DNA from: Mycogone perniciosa
Taxonomy: Eukaryota > Ascomycota > Sordariomycetes > Hypocreales > Hypocreaceae
Direction: 5' to 3'
Assembly: GCA_025331125.1 (NCBI GenBank)
Contig: JAOALB010000114.1
Span: 1 to 64,000 of the forward strand
Length of the DNA: 64,000 nucleotides
Shown in pieces: positions 37,250-48,021 of this stretch; positions within the stretch are counted from its first letter, which is position 1; the number at the start of each line of letters is the position of its first letter. Made by a program: the position numbers and the translations under genes. The notes beneath the pieces are model-generated. The model did no database searches, was not told the origin of the DNA, and saw only the letters and a program-made list of their open reading frames with translations.

Positions 37250-37261
37250 TTGCGCCAGGCT
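35825..37261 (+). mobile_element. 5'-truncated non-LTR retrotransposon (LINE, Tad-like) 3' end with flanking repeats
   Basis: The element body (about 35841-37245) encodes a decayed RNase H domain followed by a C-terminal Cys-rich segment, then a 3' region ending in tandem AATC units (about 37220-37249). The 16-bp sequence AATCTTGCGCCAGGCT occurs at 35825-35840 and again at 37246-37261, a likely target-site duplication from target-primed insertion. Some overlap with the AATC tail is possible. RNase H plus a terminal Cys-rich motif is typical of fungal Tad-clade elements. Only about 1.4 kb of a much longer element is present. Confidence 0.8.
35967..36746 (+). pseudogene. Decayed RNase H and C-terminal region of the LINE
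   Basis: From about 35967 the frame reads V-F-T-D-G-S-R-L-N-T-G-A-V-G-Y-G, the RNase H first catalytic Asp motif, then an in-frame TAG at 36087 where Trp is likely. It continues with V-F-D-G-E-A-A-R-A-L-E-G and C-L-D-N-T-A-A, which hold the Glu and second Asp. A shifted frame at about 36417-36746 holds the terminal segment H-L-L-A-A-R-S-x-H-G-D-F and the motif C-S-C-G-R-K-K. The stop and frame changes make it non-functional. Confidence 0.78.
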
Positions 37262-37447
37262 ATCAAGTGCTATCAAATGCGATCAATTATCATAAGGAAA
37301 TTCGGCCTAGAATGTAAATATCCATTGAAAAGTCTTGAAATGGGCATAGGAGGGTAACTCGAATACCGATATTTCTATTACACATAATTCTTAGTGAAGT
37401 CTGCTAACCCTCCTCTTGCTCGTGTACTAAATATAAGGGGGTACTAG

Positions 37448-37729
37448 GTCGTCATATTACCAGAAGATAAACCAAATAACCTATCAAGCAAAAAGATTGA
37501 CTATTGCCTTACTATTCGTTCAAAACAGCCTAAAGAACAGGGCGTTATTACTACTACCAGCAGTCAACGGCCAGGCAGCTCTATTAACTGTACTAATATA
37601 GGAACCTTTGTGAAGTATCCTATCGCAATATCTATCGAGACTAAACGCCATGGAGAACAGTACGATGCTACTTTACTCCGGATTACTAGACACATGGTAC
37701 TCAGTGGAGAAGCCTATACTATTGGGTGA
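37448..37729 (+). pseudogene. PD-(D/E)XK nuclease-like protein, C-terminal remnant
   Basis: An open segment bounded by a TAG at 37445-37447 and a TGA at 37727-37729 reads K-K-I-D-Y-C-L-T-I and later Y-P-I-A-I-S-I-E-T-K-R. These match the K-x-D-Y and I-A-x-S-I-E-T-K core of the fungal PD-(D/E)XK nuclease-like family, in which Asp, Glu and Lys form the nuclease site. It has no start codon or upstream domain, lies directly beside the LINE, and stops before the expected C-terminal helices, so it is most likely a fragment. The assignment rests on motif recall from a short sequence. Confidence 0.5.
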
Positions 37730-40104
37730 GGCAAGCTAGCCATCCCTCCGAGATTGAGTGGCTAGCTGGTGTCAACCTTCGTAATGGATAATTCCACATC
37801 ACGGTACACTCCTTCATTCCTAACTAGCTTGCAACAACAGCCTGATCCATAAGTCAATGACGATATTATTGTGATTGATACCTCCGCTGACTTGTCTGAG
37901 CCTGTGGCAATCGGTGGCGCATTCAACTTGATAAAATTATACGCATCTTGCAAAGGGCCAAATTTCTCGCCCCTGGCCCGAAGCCAACGATTCCTCGCGG
38001 GCGATCCAATAACCCTCCCAGAGGGTATGCGGGGCCTAATCGTCTCCTCAGCCTGACTGCCGCCTCTTGCGAGTGTGCTAGGCCACTTTGCGCGGTTTTT
38101 GTGGGGAAGCTTTGGCGCCCCAGGCCCATTAAAGTGGACGAGAGATGTCGACTGGCGAAGGTCGTCCATACTGATGCTGGGGCGCGGAAGAGCAGAGCTA
38201 TGACAAGCAGAGGCGGAGTTGTGTCATGAGAGAGTGGTTAATACGTTGAATACGTTCGTGCAGCGACAAACCCTAACCCTGATAAGTCACTGGCAGTCCT
38301 CCGGCCCGAAGAGTCCCTGTCATTTCCCCTGGGATTTCATGCCATTCCATTATACTACGAGTACATCACAGCCACTCACGGTTTCCACTTAATACACCTT
38401 TTCTTCTTGGTTTGGCTCTTGTGCTCCCGCCGACATTCCCTCTAGTCCTTTTCTCTCTCTCTTGTCATTTCAGCCCAGGAGATCCTCTTCCGACTATTTG
38501 GCGCGGCGGTGGATGTTCGGACGCATGTCTTGAACGGACCAGTGTAGGACGGACCAGTGTAGGATTGAATGCTGAGGAAGCGTTGGGAATGTCTGTTGCG
38601 AAGACTGCAATACTGCGACAAAAAAGATGTCAGACCTTGTGGCCCCAAACAGAGAAAAGGGAAGAGTACGGAGTAGATATAGATAGAACGGGCCCCTGGA
38701 TCCACTCAGTCCCTTCCGCGCCAGCCGTATGTAGTTCTCCCAGCCTGGTGCGCACTCATTCCAGTTGAATCATGATATTTCCATGTAACACCCCTCCTGG
38801 CCGCATCTTAGGTACTGTCGGTGCCTGTCGAGGCCAAGTTGGCCCAGTAGAACATCGAGACGAGCTCAATGCGGAGAACGGGTCGTAACAGTTCGTTGAC
38901 AAAGCGCGATGCTTGGCTCTTCTCTCGAATATCCACCAGTGCTCTGCATACTGCATCGTTGAACTCACTCATGTCGATGACGTGCTGGCGCCATTATTTG
39001 ACTTCAGCAGACGAAGTTGAGCTGCCACAGGGGAATATGGGCTTCTAGAGGGTCGTAGCGATGCGTTGCCTTCGTCTTTATCTGCGGTTTTGCTATTGGC
39101 TCATGCTCGGACTCGGGTATCTATGGCCGACGGTCGTGCAAAACGATTCCATCACGACGCGTCTGATGTCTTGCTTGTGCTTCTGGAAGAGAGTTGGCTG
39201 CGTTGGTTCTCCTGATGACGTAGATTGATGATTAGCTAGCCTTAGCCCCGAGTTAGCGCAGTGGAGGCGAATTAGAAGGAGGAGCCTAGCCTCCCCGAAC
39301 TAGCTTCATAGTACTACCGGATCGGTACGGAGAGATAGCCGAAGGAGGACCTAGACCCCGGCATGAGCGGATAGCTTGCCGAATACGGGCAGTGCCGGCG
39401 TCCGTCAAGCCACGGCGTGCGGCGTCTAGGTGCCGGAGCCGGAGCCGGAGCCGGAGACGGAGACCGTCAGCCCCGGCCTGGCAGAGCTACACCTACCAGC
39501 TCTAGACATCTATTGATTGTCCTTCACAAAGGTTTGGCCCTCTACCCAGACAACCGCCAACATCGACTTGACAAGCCTGAAGCAGCTCCTTAACCCCCCT
39601 AATATCGAGATCGATGCCCTTCCCGTCGCGTCCGACGCCAGCCCTGACACGCGCCCTGTGTTCGACTCTCCACCTGATGGTTCACTTGCGCATAGCTATT
39701 ACGTCGACGCCATTCTACAGTCAATGGCAGCTGCGTCACAAGCAGATGCATCGGAATGTCCTTTGCGCCCGGAATATGTGTCTGGGACGCTCGTTCCGCG
39801 GATAATGCCACATTCTCGCTTTCTGTCTACCTACGTAGCGAGCTTATCGTCGCAGTCTGCCTCCTTTACCTGCAGCTCACGTTGGGAGGTGCAAAGAGCG
39901 TGAGCCCACGTCGATATCTAAGACGACTTGCGCCAACTTATGTCCGGGTAAGCCAATAGTTCGTGAGGAAGAAGTGGAGGCAAACGAAATGGAATCAATG
40001 AACGAATAAGCTATAGCTAACATAACACACACCACAGTCATCACCCCCCTTTCCATACAACCTGAATCGCGATCACAACCTCGCCCGCGCCGTCCATCTC
40101 CTCA
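37730..40104. other. Mostly non-coding; one unrecognised open frame
   Basis: The best candidate is an ATG-less plus-strand frame at about 39517-39903 (128 codons) with protein-like composition. It could be an exon of a lost or unrecognised gene. A 135-codon minus-strand frame (37762-38169) is not convincing. One TACGGAGTA lies at 38667. Confidence 0.3.
39433..39462. repeat. Hexanucleotide tandem repeat CCGGAG, five units
   Basis: Four perfect CCGGAG units followed by ACGGAG. I see no associated gene. Confidence 0.8.
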
Positions 40105-42907
40105 TCAGCACGAATCCGTCTCCGTCTCCATCGGCTCGGGGAGCTTAGCTATACACGAGTCAGTAGGTGCGGTATCAGGAGGTGGAAGAAACACATACTT
40201 GCTTCACTACTACCATAAGTAGCTTCCGCTTTGCTCTCCTTTCTGGCCTCCACCGCTGCCCTTAAGCCGGTCGTAATCCTCTGATAAATGGCCCTTGGTA
40301 TCGGCCGGCAGGTATGAATATTAACCGACGAGCACCAGATGTGGTGCTCAAGACCGATATCTGCGCCACTGGAGAGCAACAATTGGACCATATCCTGATC
40401 TCTTAACCCCATGGCCAACTCAACAACCCTACCGCATGCTGGTACAATTGGCTCCTGTCCTTGGTTCAATTCAAGCAGGTTCCAGGTCAGATTATGGTAA
40501 CCGACGTTGACATCCGCCCCGTGTAAGAGCAGTAACCGAGCCAGCTCCATATTGCCCTGTTTAACTGCCCGGGTGAGCAGGGATACCAACTCTTCCGTTT
40601 CCATCTGATCTCGGACGTAGATGGGGCTGTTGAGGTGACGTTGGAGTCGAGGCAAATCTTTTTCTTCGAAGTCACACTGGACGCCGTTCGCCAGCAGGAG
40701 TCTGACCATGGCAATATCCCGTCGATCCACGGCAAGGCCCAGGGCTCTCGTTGAGGATATACGATCAGTTTTTCGCACCAGCAGCTCGGCTATTTCCCAA
40801 TTACCTTTCTCCACGGCCCTGATTAACGCACACTCTCCTTGATGTGATCTGTATAAATAGAAATATGGGTAGTTCGCATCGGCGCCTTTATCGAGGAAAA
40901 GTCTCACCAGATGGAGATTTTCATGCTCTGCGGCCCATTCCAGTGGCGTATATCGCGTACTGCCAAAGATTATTATGTCCAAGATGATGTCATACTCCAA
41001 TACTAGTTGCGAGACGATGCGGTCATGTCCGGCCAGAAATGCCGCCTCAAGTACATCTTCCTTCTGGCTTTGAGTGGGGGCAGTGGGGTCGGGTTCATAG
41101 TAACTGATAGCATAGATAAACGCCATACGATCCCTGAGTCGAGGAGGGACTAGTTGCTTTTCCCCCGTAGAGCGATTATAGAAATGGAACTGCCGGGGAG
41201 CCTTTTCCCATACTAGCTCCCAATCGTCGTTCTCTTGATGGGTTTTCGAGGTCAGAGCCTTGCCAGTTCCAGTGTTGCTCCCTGGTTTTTGCATGATTGA
41301 CAGGTTGTGCAAGAATCCACGCGGCCCTTGCAGTGTTGGCTCAAGGGGACTGTTCACTCCGTGTTCATTAAAGGGCCCGGTGACGCCGACATATGCGGGT
41401 CTGCACGTAGGTTTGTACTTCCGTTGGAAGAGCTTGTGCCAATCGACGCCGTTAAAGAACGGATGGGCCTTTATTTCAGAGGCTCCTTCGTGGGCCCCTA
41501 GACGTTGCTCGGGCCTGTGGTCGAGAAGCTTGGTGATAATATCCTTGGCAGCTAAGGGAAGAGACTCGGGGAGCTGGGCCATCTGGACGGGTTGATCGAG
41601 GATCTTGCGGCGTATCTGATGGGAATCCTCGTCGTAGAACAGAGGTAGGCCTATTAACATTTCGTAGAGGAAAATCCCCAATGTCCACCAGTCGGCCGTC
41701 TTGGATCCATCTTGACCGAGGAGCAATTCGGGTGCTGGATACTCTGGCATCACATTGCGACCCTCTTTCTTGATCTCTGAGTTGAAAAGGCTAAAACCAC
41801 ATAGAACAACATGACCCAAGGAGTCTAGAAGGACATTTCCGGGCTTCAGCCAGGAGAAAATACCATGGACATTGTGCAGATATTCCAATGCGCAGAGAAT
41901 CTCGGCAGCATAGAATCGAGACCTGTCGACATCGAAATATCGCTGATTTTGGAGGTGGTGGAAAATGTGACCGCCACACTTTAATGGAGAAAGGAGGCGT
42001 AAACTCTTCCCTGATTGGAAAGCAAGTGTAAGTGGTGCGATGAAAGGATGGTTGATCTGGGAACGCCAAGTGGATGTGATTTCGGGGTTGGAAATAAGGT
42101 CGGCTATTCGAATTCTTCTCTCAACGTAGAGTCGCTTGGTGTCTTTCTTCTTGAACTGCGAAATGGGTCCCGAACTACCCCTCTCGATATCGCTCATTTG
42201 CTCGAAATCAGTCACTTTCAACTCCCTGTTCTCTATCTTCATGTATTCAAGGCTGAGACAAATCTTGCCGGTACCCTCTTGCACATTCAGCCATTGCGGT
42301 CCGGGTTGTCGCGATAGATCAAACGGATCCACTCGTGCTACGCACAGAAATCTATGCTGACGCCCCTTGGGGGCATATGGGTTCCGGAGGCACAGACTTA
42401 TGGTCAACTCAGCAAAGCGGGAAACGTCAAACTTGCATATAGTGTCACCTCCCGCCCACACGGGATTTTCCACGGATCCAACAAAGGAACTGACATTGAT
42501 TTGGAAGTGCTCATATTCCAAATGCGCATATGTATGGCCGTTGAAGAGCTCGTTGTAGTCATCTGCTGTGGAGAAGCCAACAGCTTCCTGAAGGGCCACG
42601 GTCAAAATACCAAGCGGGGGATTGACAGCAGGGTGAATATGCGTCTTCTTGAGTTCTGCGGAATGACAGACATCAGCTGCGTCCAAGGCATCATCAAGAG
42701 AGATGAATGGGTGGCCCGCACTTACTCTTGGTCATTTTGCGACTCCTCTTGATGTCAGGTCGATGCCGGGTTGGTGTTGGGTCGGTTTGGTTGCATGCCT
42801 GGAAGGCAGCGAAAACCGTCTCCTGTTGTCGAGCAAGGTTACTGATCACCGAGACAGTCTCCTCTTCTTGGATACCTGGTTCTGGAGTGAGAAACGCCAA
42901 GCTCTAG
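40105..42907 (-). CDS. Probable AGC-type pseudokinase with C2-like N-terminus and ankyrin repeats
   Basis: Proposed exons: up to 42907 (after a CT-rich tract ending CCTAG)-42726, 42655-40199 and 40148-40105. The last intron (50 bp, GTATGT, CTACTGAC, TAG) adds a 13-residue tail. The start is unresolved: the first exon has no ATG except at 42735, so a further 5' exon is likely. In order the protein has a C2-like segment, an AGC kinase fold with intact A-P-E and D-W-W-T-L-G-I-F motifs, a WW-like stretch, and about six ankyrin repeats. Catalytic positions are lost: the R-D-L-K-P-E-N loop reads F-S-W-L-K-P-G-N (about 41860-41835), D-F-G reads G-F-S (about 41800), and the ATP lysine position appears as Arg. 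It is probably a scaffold rather than an enzyme. Confidence 0.8.
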
Positions 42908-43627
42908 GAGAGAGAGAGAGAGAGAGCTAGTCGAAGGATCAACCAGCGGAATGGAGACCTAGCCGCCGCCGCGTACAGCGATTTTGTGTATCTCTGTTCC
43001 CTGGACAAGAACCCTGCAACCAGCGTAGCCTTCAACTCAAGTATAATTGCAAAACGGGGAGTGTATGAGTCGGTGGTGCTAGAAAAGCTGGGCAGGCTGG
43101 TGAGCACCTATGTAAGTGTGGGTTTTGCCGCAAGGCGGGGGAGGAGTCACCTTTATATATCATCACCCTGTCCTCCACGCACCAGCGACGTGTGAATTAC
43201 ATATTTCATCACAAACACTCGAAAATCGTCAACTCGACTCGCATGCCTTAGATGACACAGTTCTGAGCGTAGCGCTCTCGATGTCACAATGGCATCTGCG
43301 TCAAGTCAAATACGTCTAGCCCTGCTTCCATCTCGAGGATCCCGCCCTTGCATCAGTGGCAGATACAATTTCGCCCCTAGTGGATTACTACGTCGCCATG
43401 GCAAACACCCCAATCGAGGCACTCTGTGCCACCTCAGTTTTACCAGGCATTGCGGCAAAGACAGGAAGAGGAGCTGGAGTTGGTGGTGGAAAGCGTTGCT
43501 CTGGAGAAAACAACAAAACTCAAGCTCGACACCATCCAGATGAGACTCGCACTCAATCGACCATATCACGATCCGCGAACCTGATGACCTCTCCGACTTC
43601 GAGTTCAACTATGTATACCTAGACGTG

Positions 43628-44701
43628 ATGGAGGGAGCACCAGACTCGAGAGGGCACACACCTTTCACTACGACGAAAAAAAGGAAGCAACAGATCGATC
43701 CTCGATTCCTCCAGCCACAGTCTTTTAACCTACATTCGTCAACATGGACGCCCTTTAGCAAGGGCAGTGGAACGCTCCAGTGGGGACACATGCTCAAAAT
43801 CGCATCCTGGAACTTGTTTTACTCTTCTCCAGGAGCTAGAGCCCGTGCCTCCGCCGCCCTCGCTCATTTGAGAACCACGTTTGGTCAAGAGCCTCAGAAT
43901 CTCGTCGTGATGCTCCAAGAACTCCGCAAGGAATCCCTCGATGCCATACTCAACGACGAATGGGTTCGGGAGAACTTTGTTCTCTCTAATGGGAAGCCAC
44001 CAGATCGCTTTTATGGCGATGACGAAGGCCTGGACTGGGACGAAATCGGCTGGCGGCCTAGTCTATATTTCACCCTGATGATGGTGTCGCGGACTCTACC
44101 GATCGCGGGCTGCTTTCGCCTTCCATTTGTCTCCACAATGGGCAGAGATGCTCTTGTGGTCGATTTTCCTCTAACTAGGAGCAAAGGCTTGAAGGAGTCG
44201 CTTCGCCTTTGCACCACGCACCTTGAGTCCCTCTCTCAAGGGAAGAAATGCCGCCCCCATCAGCTCGCTGCAATTTCAGCGCTGCTGAAAGGCAAAAACT
44301 CCCAAGGGCGAAGGATATGTGCAGGGCTGGTTGGCGGCGACATGAACTCGGTTGATCCGTCCGAGCATCAAAACCACCAAGCGCCCGAGGTAGACCTGAA
44401 AGATGTTTGGGAGGACGAGCCACCACCGACGCCGCCAGTATTGAAGCGCTCTGGGAAAGATATTACATATGGCCAAGCTAGAGGACATACATGGGGTTAC
44501 CAATCTGACGGATTCAAAGCTCGAAAGCGACTGGACAAGTTTCTCTACACTGGGTCCATTGGGATGTTTGCAGTGAAGGAAGCTGAAGACATCGTTGGCA
44601 AATTAGGTCGCTTTGGAATAGGGCTGAAAACAAAGGTCGGGTCGGACGATGTTTGGGTGAGTGATCATTTTGGGATTGTTGTTGGTATCACAATTTTGTA
44701 A
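43628..44701 (+). CDS. Endonuclease/exonuclease/phosphatase-fold protein, TDP2-like
   Basis: From the first in-frame ATG this is 357 residues. Metal-dependent phosphodiesterase motifs of the EEP superfamily are present in order: S-W-N (60-62), L-Q-E-L (96-99, metal-binding Glu), T-T-H-L-E-S (196-201), G-G-D-M-N (236-240) and S-D-H-F-G (345-349). T-T-H-L-E-S and the spacing resemble tyrosyl-DNA phosphodiesterase 2, which removes 5' adducts from DNA; the substrate here is inferred only. Upstream sequence (about 43381-43627) also looks coding but in two frames. One holds a Glu/Leu-rich helix ending at 43584; the other, acidic, runs into this CDS from 43544. The original protein was probably longer and a one-base shift separates the parts, or the sequence has an error. 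Confidence 0.82.
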   Translation: MEGAPDSRGHTPFTTTKKRKQQIDPRFLQPQSFNLHSSTWTPFSKGSGTLQWGHMLKIASWNLFYSSPGARARASAALAHLRTTFGQEPQNLVVMLQELRKESLDAILNDEWVRENFVLSNGKPPDRFYGDDEGLDWDEIGWRPSLYFTLMMVSRTLPIAGCFRLPFVSTMGRDALVVDFPLTRSKGLKESLRLCTTHLESLSQGKKCRPHQLAAISALLKGKNSQGRRICAGLVGGDMNSVDPSEHQNHQAPEVDLKDVWEDEPPPTPPVLKRSGKDITYGQARGHTWGYQSDGFKARKRLDKFLYTGSIGMFAVKEAEDIVGKLGRFGIGLKTKVGSDDVWVSDHFGIVVGITIL

Positions 44702-45300
44702 AGGCTTCGTCTCGCTCGGTCCAGATTACTTCAGACTACTCCTCCTCTCCGAGGAGGATGAGACTTTTTAAAGGGAACCGGGAACAGGATGATTCTCTGA
44801 CCGAGGTACTGAATGTGTTGAGTAGATCTCTGGCGAGTCAGAACGGAATACTGGTAGCAGGTTTCGAATGCAAGATGTCGGGAATGAAAGCAGTGTCATT
44901 TCATGTATGTGTAATACTACCATATATCATAAGGAGTCAAAGTACATAAGCCGTATCGCCATAACACATATTACATCCCAAGTCGCCCTTAGACTGCCAG
45001 CGTCGAACGAGCAGTCAATAACCTTGACCTTTCTAATAGGTGAACGCCCCTCGAAACCAGCCAGACCGTCGTTGAACCAGCAAACCCTTTGCTGAACCCA
45101 CCAGACCATTCCTTGAACAAGCAAAACCCGTCGCTAAACCTATCAGACCTGTCGCTTGACGCCAAATGAAGTTCACACAGTGCATGTACCCTTCTACCAA
45201 CCATTTCTTGAACCCACCAGACCTTTCCTAACCCATTTCCCCACTACCGTAAGCAACAAAGACGCATCTTGATCGCCATACTTCGAGGTCAGCAATCTGA
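44702..45300. other. Intergenic, contains a minisatellite
   Basis: There is no gene in this convergent spacer. The notable content is the 20-bp repeat array at 45055-45159. Confidence 0.5.
45055..45159. repeat. Diverged 20-21-bp tandem repeat, about five units
   Basis: Units of the type AACCAGCCAGACCGTCGTTG follow one another with many substitutions. A further half-unit resembling AACCCACCAGACCTTTCCT lies near 45210-45230. Confidence 0.6.
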
Positions 45301-47181
45301 TTAGTCCCAAATGTTGGGGTCGATAATTTCATCAAGTTTGGGGAGGTTGCTGACTTCTTCCTCTGCAAGACTCCTTGCCCTGGAGCTCTGCTCTGTCTTG
45401 GAAGGACATTCTTCATGCTTCGTCTCGACATCATCATCCGTCCCGAACGGATTCTTCATCTCGTCCACTTCATTATGTGACTCCCACAAACAAGCATGAC
45501 AATCTGACCCGCAAGCAGTATGGGGTTGCCCGTAATTCTCCCTGCAGGCAGCACAGTTAGCCATGTAAACGACACAATTGGGTCCGCAAGAAACATACAT
45601 AGCCTTGACAGCAGCGTACGCAAGATCGTACACATCATCCTCCGTGGTCGTGCCACTCATCTGTGCTTTCTTTGATGACTCGCCAGCCTCGTCCAAGCCG
45701 ACGACTTCACGCCACTGCCTCTTTCGAGACTGATTCACGTTGGCAAGCTCTCCAATGCGAATGGTTTTGACGCGAGGCTCGTAAGATTGAAGTCCGTAAA
45801 AACAAGGCTCGTAAGCACGAACTTTCTCGGCGCGAGCTTTTCTGAGGCGGGCTTTTTTCTCATCTTCATAATAGATCATCAAAGCCATTTGCTTCAGCAC
45901 CCATCGCATCACAAGGATCTGCTGCCACACAAGAGCCTCCTTCTCGCCAACTTTCTCCGAGCATTCTCTGATGTAGCGAATGTGACGGCCGCGACACTCG
46001 ATTAGATCAAAGCGGGCCTTCGCATCCTGCATCTGCGCAAGAGCCTTGCCCAAGCGCGTCCTCCTCGTTGGGTTCGAGCGGCTTGGCTTTTCCACGGTCT
46101 TTGAGGTCAAGCTCCTCGCCTTCGTCACCTCAAGTGTAGCGGAATCAAGGCGTTGACGAGCATCCTCTTCATCTTCTTCGAGCTTTTCCAATGCTTCGGG
46201 GGTGCACAAAGAAAGAATAGTGTCTTCTTCTTGCTTAGCTCCTGACTCGCCAAACTTCGCAAATGCCTCGTTCAAGTTCAACTGGGCATCCCTTCTCTGA
46301 CCGGAGTAAAAGTCACACCACCAGCATTCGTAGGCAAAGTACTCGATCCATGTCGTCACCTCATCCTGCTCGTGCACACTCTTAAGGAGTTGAAACTCGA
46401 TTTTGAAACCGCGTTCCCACAGACGAATCTGGACTGCGATGGCGTACTCTTCGAATGTGCCGTGGTGAGTCCCCTCTCTCACTGTCTCCCGACGCAATCT
46501 TCTGGTTTCACATTCTATCTGCCATTTTGAACGGGAGAACTCGACCTCATCCAGATTGATGAAGGCCTCGAAGATGTCGTCATCATCAGGTAGCCCTCGG
46601 TTGTCCAATTGCCATTTGCGAAAGTTGTTCCATCGGATAGCCTGGGTCCTAGCGAGTTCGTCGAAATCTAATAGATCCGTTGACTGGCGGCGGGTCCGAC
46701 GGAGCCATGTTTGCATATGGGTGAAATACCAAATCAAATCGCCGAGAAGCCCATCAAGCAATGTGTGTGGGAATGACGGCCGGTCGCCTGTATAGCCCAA
46801 TAGAAGGTAGGAATGTTTGTCGAAGAAGCTCTTCAGGGGTTCCGGGTAAGCTGCCCACTCCTCTTCAGAATCTTGAAGGGGGGTCATCCATGAAGGATGG
46901 GAGTTCAAGATCTCACGGACTCTTTCGGCAATCTGGATGGGGTCAAGAATGATATCAGCAGAGGCGGCAAGATCAATCACGGTAGTTCTGCTCCAGTGTT
47001 AGCACCTTACGTCCAGGCATCCAAATGTGAGATTGACTTACTTCATCATGTGCCTCAAGAAGTGGCCAGCTGTTTCTTTCGGGTCTTCGAAGCAAGCGAA
47101 AGCTGCCTGCTTCTCCAGACGCCGTACCAGCAACTCACCGAACGACCTATCATCCGGGGGGACGGTAGCGGGTACGTTCAT
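45301..47181 (-). CDS. Unrecognised protein with long helical region and Cys-rich C-terminus, two exons
   Basis: Exon 1 (47181-47042) and exon 2 (46987-45301) join across a 54-bp GTAAGT..CAG intron to give 608 residues. The start is the first ATG and the splice keeps frame. The N-terminal half is Trp/Tyr-rich and mostly helical. About 310-390 is highly charged and likely coiled coil (repeated Glu/Lys/Arg heptads). About 510-548 has eight Cys in the pattern C-x3-C-x6-C-x2-C, then C-x3-C-x2-C, which may bind zinc. The tail is acidic. There is no signal peptide or membrane segment. I do not recognise a family. The gene looks intact, with codon use like its neighbours. Confidence 0.8.
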
Positions 47182-47427
47182 CTCTAGACGAAGAGAACAC
47201 ACGGTGTCAGAGACCATGCACGAAACTAGGCTTGGTGTGGTGCAGGAAGAGTTCGGAAGACACTCACTTGATGATGAGCGAGGAGCTCAAAAGACATTTG
47301 AAGGTGAAGAGTCCAGAACGTAAGTGGGAACGAAAGAAGCTCGGAAGACAATTGATGATGGAGGGACAGGTTGAGAAAACATTTGAAAGACGGGTTCGGA
47401 AGACAACCAGTGACGGAAGAAGAGTTC

Positions 47428-47492
47428 AGAAGTGGATTGGAGAAGTGGATTAGAGAAGTGGATTGGAGAAGTGGATTAGAGAAGTGGATTGG
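47428..47492. repeat. 13-bp tandem repeat AGAAGTGGATTRG, five units
   Basis: Five head-to-tail units alternate GG and AG at the end, so a 26-bp higher-order unit is visible. It lies in a purine-rich stretch (about 47230-47520) that also has looser, longer repeats, upstream of the minus-strand gene starting at 47181. Confidence 0.9.
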
Positions 47493-48021
47493 AGATGAAA
47501 GAAGTTCAGAAAACACTCGAGGATAGGAAGATACTCGCAGTCCTATTTGTACTCATTCCTGTCGGTCGCCCACCAGGCTTTCCAGATGATTACGACACCT
47601 AGGCCACTGTTCTGGTCAACAGACGCAGCAGAACCAAGAGGTCGCCTTAATGCTACCTCCTCACCCACACATAACTTGGCTCGGCCTGACTGGCCGACTC
47701 TTATCAGGCTGCATACCTCACCCCCTGGCTGTTTCAAAGTTTGTATTCCCACACCAAAATTGTGCCTCTGTAATTGAACGAAAAAGTCATAATACCGCGT
47801 CGTTAACCGCCGAGGCTGGCTTGGTCCATGGTCGAGAGCCGTCGATAAGTCGTCAGCTGGTATATAGATGACTTGGCTTATACCCTCCTCCCTGCAGCTC
47901 GCCTTCACCGAGATGAGGGGGCACTGACAGCGAATGTAACGGAATGCACATGGAGCAAACATTTCCCACAAAAACCCTATTCGTATTCGTACCAGAAATT
48001 AATTCTTACGTGTGCCGGCTC

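Noticed and set aside
37762..38169. 135-codon minus-strand frame next to the LINE
   Set aside because: No recognisable family and overlapping frames; more likely chance or decayed repeat.
38269..38280. AACCCTAACCCT, two telomere-type repeat units
   Set aside because: Two units are too short to call an interstitial telomere, and nothing nearby supports one.
47543..47971. 142-codon minus-strand frame
   Set aside because: No family features and poor protein-like composition; not called.
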